Positions 1-6,000 of a DNA stretch of 10,151 nt are shown here, one piece after another. This DNA comes from Phoronis ovalis (lineage: Eukaryota > Phoronida > Phoronidae). Under the pieces are notes generated by a model, which made no database searches, had not been told where the DNA came from, and was given only the letters and a program-made list of their open reading frames with translations. A program made the translations under genes and the position numbers. The number at the start of each line of letters is the position of its first letter. Within the stretch, counting starts at the first letter, position 1. The stretch lies in assembly GCA_028565635.1 (NCBI GenBank), contig JAOXYB010067223.1, forward strand, positions 1 through 10,151, read 5' to 3'.

Positions 1-2905
1 ATTTTTTTTTTTTTTTCTTTTTTTTTCGTGGTAGATGTGTAAAAAGAGGTTTTACTTTTGTATAGTTACCATTATCTAGATATAGAGAGAGTGATAGTAT
101 CATGATTTTTTGCCACTGAGTTTAATTATCCAAACGATATACCATATTACTAAAATACGGCTCGCACAAAGTCTGTGACGGTAGCATTATCGTTGAGTTG
201 CGATCATCGACGCTTGCTTATGTACAGCTGATTTTCTTATTCCATCTCCTATATAATGTACATTTTTAACGTATCCAAACACATGGCAATTTAAACATGA
301 TTAAAACTTCTAAAAAAATAAATATCTGTATGTATTCTGTTGTTGTTGTTTTTTTAAATTTACAGCACGTTGAGACTGTATCATATTTTTATTAATGAAA
401 TGAATGCGGTAGTACATATACATTTGTTAAAAGAGTTGATGAAAACATAAGACGCAAGTGCTGTACTGGCATGAATTTCATAGTGTGAACAGTGAAAAGA
501 TACATTAATATATTGTGGCTTTATAATTTTAAGACATATCATATGTGTGACCTTCCATTAAACTAAGCTAAAATTATTTAGCAGTATATAAAATTGGTTT
601 ATAAATTCTTAGCACGTATAAAATTAGTTATACTGTATACATTTTAATTTATTAGAAATAGTATGTAAAACCTTATTATAGATAGAGCTCCTTGATACCG
701 GTATTAAACACACTTATTCGCCTACTCAAATACTGCACTTAAATTTTTAGCTATTAGATAATTATTAAATTAATGCTAACTTTGCAAAACTATATGTGAG
801 AAATATGCTGCCGCTTTACATAAAAATCAGGGTACTTTATTAAGAAGAACATATAGTACTGAAGGTGGTGACAGAAGCTATGAACGTAAAGTTAGGAAGC
901 AGATAGATTTGGTACATGAGACAATATCTACTATCAGAAAAGTGATAATACCTTACGTCAAAGCGTCTAAATTCAGCGTATATAAATGAGCCATTAGATT
1001 TACGTATTTTGAATGTAGGGATATGCAGGCACGTATTCATCATGATTCTCATCAGCTAAACTTGCATACACTATTGGATTCCCTCCGGGTATGAATACCT
1101 ATTGAATTAATTAACTTTCAAAATACCATAAGTATTCTAATTTAAGAAAAAACAGATAGATATGCATATTTAATACAAATTTGATCAATTTGGAATTGGA
1201 CAACCAATATCGAGCCTTGAGTTTGCTGGTATCTCTGAAAGAAGGACTTAAATTAATATTTTTGATATCCTTTTTCCTCTCTTCTTGGGACTGATCGTGG
1301 TGAAGTCGTCTTGGGACTGATCGTGGTGAAGTCGTCTTGGGACTGATCGTGGTGAAGTCGTATTTAAAAGTGGGTATAATTTCGCTCAAGATAACAGAAA
1401 TCAGAGGCGTACGTAATTTATAAAATGCCATTTTTAACATTAAATCAAAAAATTATGTTTTTTTATGGCAGGTTAGGCTGCCAACTCCTAGCTCAGCTTC
1501 CACATGTTCTCACCAGGTCGATAGCAATCGGATAAAGCAAGCATGTTTATTGACTTTTTAATTTATTGGTTATCTCAGCACGAAAAATCAAGTGTAGGCT
1601 TGAGGGACATAATTACATTACTTTGTGACTGGAAAAAAACCATTGAAACGTCAGGCAAGATGTTATTAAAAGATTTATCACCACTGAAGTGGATGGGCCA
1701 TAATCACCGATTAGAACCAAAATCCTCTCGCTAGCACATTTACCAGACACAATTATGACCAAGCTCGTTATGCACAGACCTAAAGTCCAAGCTGCTGGTA
1801 AATTATGCTTGCGATTGAGGCGATTTTTTGTCCTAGTTCGTGGATGTTAGCCAGCCCTGATACCGTAAGAGCTTTTAAAATGTAAGCGCTGATATCCATC
1901 AAAATTAACATGGTAGGTACTGTAACAGAGTATCGGATTGCTACCGGGTAGGATTTCCATTAAAAAATAATTAACCTTCCTTCAAAATACTCGCTTTAGG
2001 CAATCTTCTTCATGTGCCATCTGCCGTCTGACGTTATATAAAATATTAGGAGTATAACACGTAAATGGAACTTTTGCGTATACAAATTAAAGAATCAAGG
2101 TTTCCAAGTGTTACATCCAAAACTATCGCTGTATCAGAAAATAACGACTGTTTTTATCCAGGTGTTTTAGTTGGGCACCCATATTCTTCGTTTCTCAAAT
2201 AAGCGTTGAAGGCAGATAAATATTACACTTGAAATAGTACTAGGATTCAAAACATGTTGCGAATTATCAAACTGGAAGAATGCTTCCACCAGCAAGGAAA
2301 AGCATTTATGTTGAAACGACTTTGAAATGTCAATAGAATATTTGCATGCACTTGAGGGTGCCACACTAGGACCCTTTAGTTACGTACATAATTCCTTTTT
2401 TTGAAATCTGACTTTAGAAAAGCTATAAACGAGGAAAATTTAACAAAGTAAACAAACTATTAATAAATAGTTGTTTATGTGTTGATATGTTCACGAGAAG
2501 GAGGATATTTCTTAAATCAACGAACAGAAGATTTTTTTTGGTTTTGGCTCAGCGAAGGAAACATTTTGTAAACTACGTCATTGTTTATTCACAAAATGCG
2601 ACATGCTGGGAACGTTTGGGTCTGAGACTGTGACTCCACAAAGTACATGCAAATGGTCTATTGCTTATTAAGCTCTTGCCTAAGTATGTTAGGCACGTTT
2701 CTGAGATTTTAAATGTTTCATGGGCACACGTTCCCCATTTAACAGTATTAAGCTTACAGTAAGTCTCGTTTCCGCATTTGCAGTCCTTTACAATGTAACC
2801 CTTGAGCTTTAATTTTGTTACGATGAAGGGATGTGTTTATTGATTTATTTTTTTAAAATGCAGTCTTATAGTAATTTATACAATGTTATTTGTATATAAT
2901 TTTAG
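1..2905. other. Non-coding stretch: intron 1 or upstream flank of the sGC gene
   Basis: AT-rich DNA starting with a T-rich run (1-26). I looked for the missing first exon, expected to read like MYG...N.AL..LV...YG...W and to end with two bases of a codon before a GT donor, and found none. Short open frames (about 60-110 codons on either strand) show no family motif and no splice logic. Contents worth naming are a (TTG)n run near 339-350, the 26-bp minisatellite at 1285-1361 and a weak inverted repeat at 2168-2368. The 1540-2370 part is slightly less AT-rich and could be an old decayed element, but I cannot name one. Confidence 0.6.
1285..1361. repeat. 26-bp minisatellite, three copies
   Basis: Three back-to-back copies of a 26-base unit beginning TTGGGACTGATCGTGG and ending GAAGTCGTC: 1285-1310, 1311-1336 and 1337-1361. 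The copies are identical except at the last base of the third, where the match breaks. As 26 is not a multiple of 3, each copy is read in a different frame, which argues against coding use. Perfect identity suggests recent duplication. Confidence 0.95.
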
Positions 2906-3009
2906 AGAGAAAGCAGGAATTAACCTAGGAGGTGGTCAGTTTCTAATTCACAGAGTATACAGTGATGCACAAACGCTTCAACTCGTCACAGCAGCTTCTG
3001 AAGTACTAG
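2906..3009 (+). CDS. sGC exon 2: start of HNOB haem domain
   Basis: Acceptor tataattttag ends at 2905. The first base completes a codon begun in an unseen upstream exon (phase 2 intron). The exon reads (x)[19 protein letters not shown] and onward to EVL, ending in the first base of a Gly codon. This matches the N-terminal part of beta-type HNOB domains, where human beta1 has KKEAQLDEEGQFLVRIIYD, with one extra residue before GQF. The donor is CTAG|gtatgg (phase 1). A second GT lies 5 bases on (ATG|gtaaga), but its use would put the next exon out of frame. Confidence 0.85.
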
Positions 3010-6000
3010 GTATGGTAAGATATATACGCATTCTGATGTTCATAAAATAAAACTAGAAATCAAACGAAATGCATGCTAGCGTTGTTACTGCATTGTTACT
3101 GCAGATACTGACAGAAATGTGTTTAAAATGATGCGTTTTACAATGCGCAACATGTAAAAGCTTTTTAAGGTAATAATTGTATAACATGTAACATTGGTGT
3201 TTTATAACATGTATAAGCATATTTAATTTACATTTGTTTCCCAGGGTTGGATGCTGACATGTGCTTAGAAAAGTTTGGAGAACATTTCGTAAAATATTGT
3301 ACGTCAGCCGGCTATGATCGCTTATTGCGCGTACTTGGTAGAAACCTTGTGGAGTTTCTAAGTAATTTAGATGCATTGCACGACCATCTGGCTACGACAT
3401 ATCCTGGCATGCGTGCGCCATCTTTTCGATGCAAAAGAGGAGAAAATGGTGACTTATTGCTTCATTACTATAGCAATAGAAGAGGATTATATTCAATCGT
3501 CATCGGTTTGGTGAAATACATAGCTAAAGAATATTTTGATACAGCTGTCAGTGTTAAAGTCGTTGGTGGGGATATTAAGAGTAATCATGTTATATTCCGT
3601 ATTACGCAAAGTGAGAGCCCCAATACAGAAAGATGCAAGAAAAGTTCACTTGGTATATCAAGTTCGCTTCAGTACTTGAGTTGCCATAGTAGAAATCCCC
3701 ATGACTTAGCCATGTCTATGACAAGTTTCTGCGAAGCCTTTCCATTTCATGCTATTTTTAACAGAAATCTAGAAATTAGGCAACTTGGTACGGCTCTATT
3801 TCGTGTCACAAAACAGATGCAAAACGTTCGGAAGAGAAGAAATTTGAAAATGACCGATATTTTTGACATAGTTCGTCCTGTTATCGATTTTAGTTTCAGC
3901 ATGATAGCGGAATGTAGCAACGCCGTATTTGTGCTTGAAACAACAACGTTAACGACCAAAGTAAGTGGGCAAAATCGTAACATAAAACTTAAAGGACAAA
4001 TGATCTATCTCTATGAAAACGATTTTATACTGTTTCTCAGCTCTCCAAGAATCTCGACATTTGGAGACTTGGGAAAAAGTAATTTGTATTTCAGTGATAT
4101 TAAAATTCATGACACCACCAGAGCTCTCGTTTCAGCCTCACAAAATAAAAGAAAAGAGCGGCATCTAATGGAGCAACTGGAGGAATCTTCTGATAACTTA
4201 AGGAAGCTTCAAGTACAATTGCAAGAAGATAAAAAACGAACAGAAGAGCTTTTAAATTCTATATTTCCTTCAAATGTCGTAGAAAAGTTGTGCTTGAATG
4301 AGTCCGTGGATGCGGTATCATATGATGTGGTTACCGTTTTGTTTTCTGATCTAGTAGGATTTACGTCATTATGTGGTAATGAAAAAGTAGTCCCAATGGA
4401 TGTGGTTTGGCTACTAAACCGACTATATACTCAATTTGACGCTTTGAGTAACATTAATGAAGTGTATAAGGTAACTACAAGTTTGTTATAATTGACAAAG
4501 CACCAAGTTGCCTTCTAAGCAGTTTACCCAGTTTCGATTCCCAGATTCACGGACATATATTTGTGACGAAATACCTAGTGAAGAAGATGCTGATCAGTTG
4601 ATAGGTTTTTGTCCTTACTTCATCATAAATTAATGTGACGTAATGAAAAGTATATCTAGTTTTACTATCAAAAGCTCAACAGAGGACGGTATGTTGCCTT
4701 GCAAGTCAATTTGGCTATACTCTTATTATATTGGATCACAGCCTTCATGAGACATAATATGAATAGAACTTCTCAAGCGTACTATAGAGAATGTTGCTGT
4801 TGTACGAAGTTTTACACCAATATCATTTTTTTCCTTAGGTAGAAACAATAGGCGACGCGTACATGGTAGTTGGTGGATTGCCAAATTTTATTGAAACGCA
4901 TGCTGATCAGATGATAATTATGGCTATGGGCATGCGAGAAGCTGTACAATATGTCTCGTCGCCAGCAGATGGTCAAGCTGTGCAGGTATATATATATATA
5001 CATGCAATGCGTGTATTCAGATAGTTAACATCAAAGAAGTATATCCATCAGCTCATTAAGATAGGAAAATATTTTGTTTTTAAACTAAAATTTACATAGA
5101 TACATGTATCTAACTTTTGACAGAGCCAAGTAAGTAATGTAACGAATTTTAACTTTAAAATTTAAATTATCATTATATACGTATTGAAATATATACTTAT
5201 ATTACATATAGCGGATTCCCTGCGCACGTCTCTGTATATTGTATATGAGGGCTACAGGGAGATTTTCGCGAGCAGCGAGTATTGTGTCAGTTAAGTCCGA
5301 GCAGCGAGTATTTTCTTTTGGCGGCCATTTTTTAATTTTTTTGTTTCAACTTGTGGCGAGGCATTTTCTTTTGGCGACAATTTCTTTTTTGCTTTCTGTT
5401 TTTTTAACTTGCCGCGAGTTTTTTTTAAATTTTGGTTGTTAATTTTTCTTATTAAGTGCGAGCAGCGAGCATTGCCAATTTTTAAGTGCGAGCATTGCAT
5501 CCTAGGGGGACCCCTCCTATATAGCGGATTCCCTGCTGCATGTCTATCTATATTATATATAGCGGATTATTCCCTACCGCACGTCTATCTATATTATATG
5601 TAGCGGATTCTCTCCTCACGTCTGCGTATATTATGTATAGCGGATTTCCTCCCCTGGTTGACTATAAATAGCTTAATTGTATGATTGTATGTAAATCAGT
5701 TGCTCGCTTACATTTGAACAATAAACTTCGTGTCGTTCTCATCAGGTATCACTCTTATTTCTCGTCTTTTTACGAACTAGTACAGACTCAGCCAACGGCC
5801 CTTAGCCAAAGTTTGTACTTCACTTCTTTCGTTTCAGTAAGTTGCATAAAAATACAAACTCTATATACATTAATTAATTTCCATTTTATTTTCACTATTA
5901 TAAATAAACAATATGAATACTTTGTAATTATTCTTCTGCACAATAATTGGCTTGACAAATATTTTTCTGCTACTGAATATAGCCAATTACATTTCACTGT

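Noticed and set aside
840-1052. Minus-strand 70-codon open frame
   Set aside because: Short, AT-rich, no motif or context.
1111-1440. Minus-strand 109-codon open frame
   Set aside because: It runs through the out-of-phase 26-bp minisatellite and the rest is low-complexity AT-rich translation. Likely chance.
1543-1734. Forward 63-codon open frame beginning MFIDFLIYWLSQHEK
   Set aside because: No family motif, no link to the sGC N-terminus, stops on both sides and no splice sites that join it to anything. It may be part of a decayed element, but I cannot support a gene.
2167-2364. Minus-strand 65-codon open frame between the weak inverted arms
   Set aside because: No recognisable transposase or other domain; length is within chance for this composition.
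3010-3020. Donor at 3015 (gtaaga) as the main exon 2 donor
   Set aside because: It breaks the frame and gives an early stop in exon 3, while the donor at 3010 restores the family text EVLGLDAD.
3747-3983. Minus-strand open frame opposite exon 3
   Set aside because: Antisense shadow of well-supported sGC coding sequence.
4520-4560. tRNA-like B-box text (agtttcgattccc) in intron 3
   Set aside because: No matching A-box at the right distance and no cloverleaf stems; not a tRNA, and too weak to call a tRNA-derived SINE.
5291-5603. Overlapping open frames in the repeat block of intron 4
   Set aside because: They translate the T-rich and GAGCAGCGAG repeats into Phe/Lys-rich low-complexity text with no motif.
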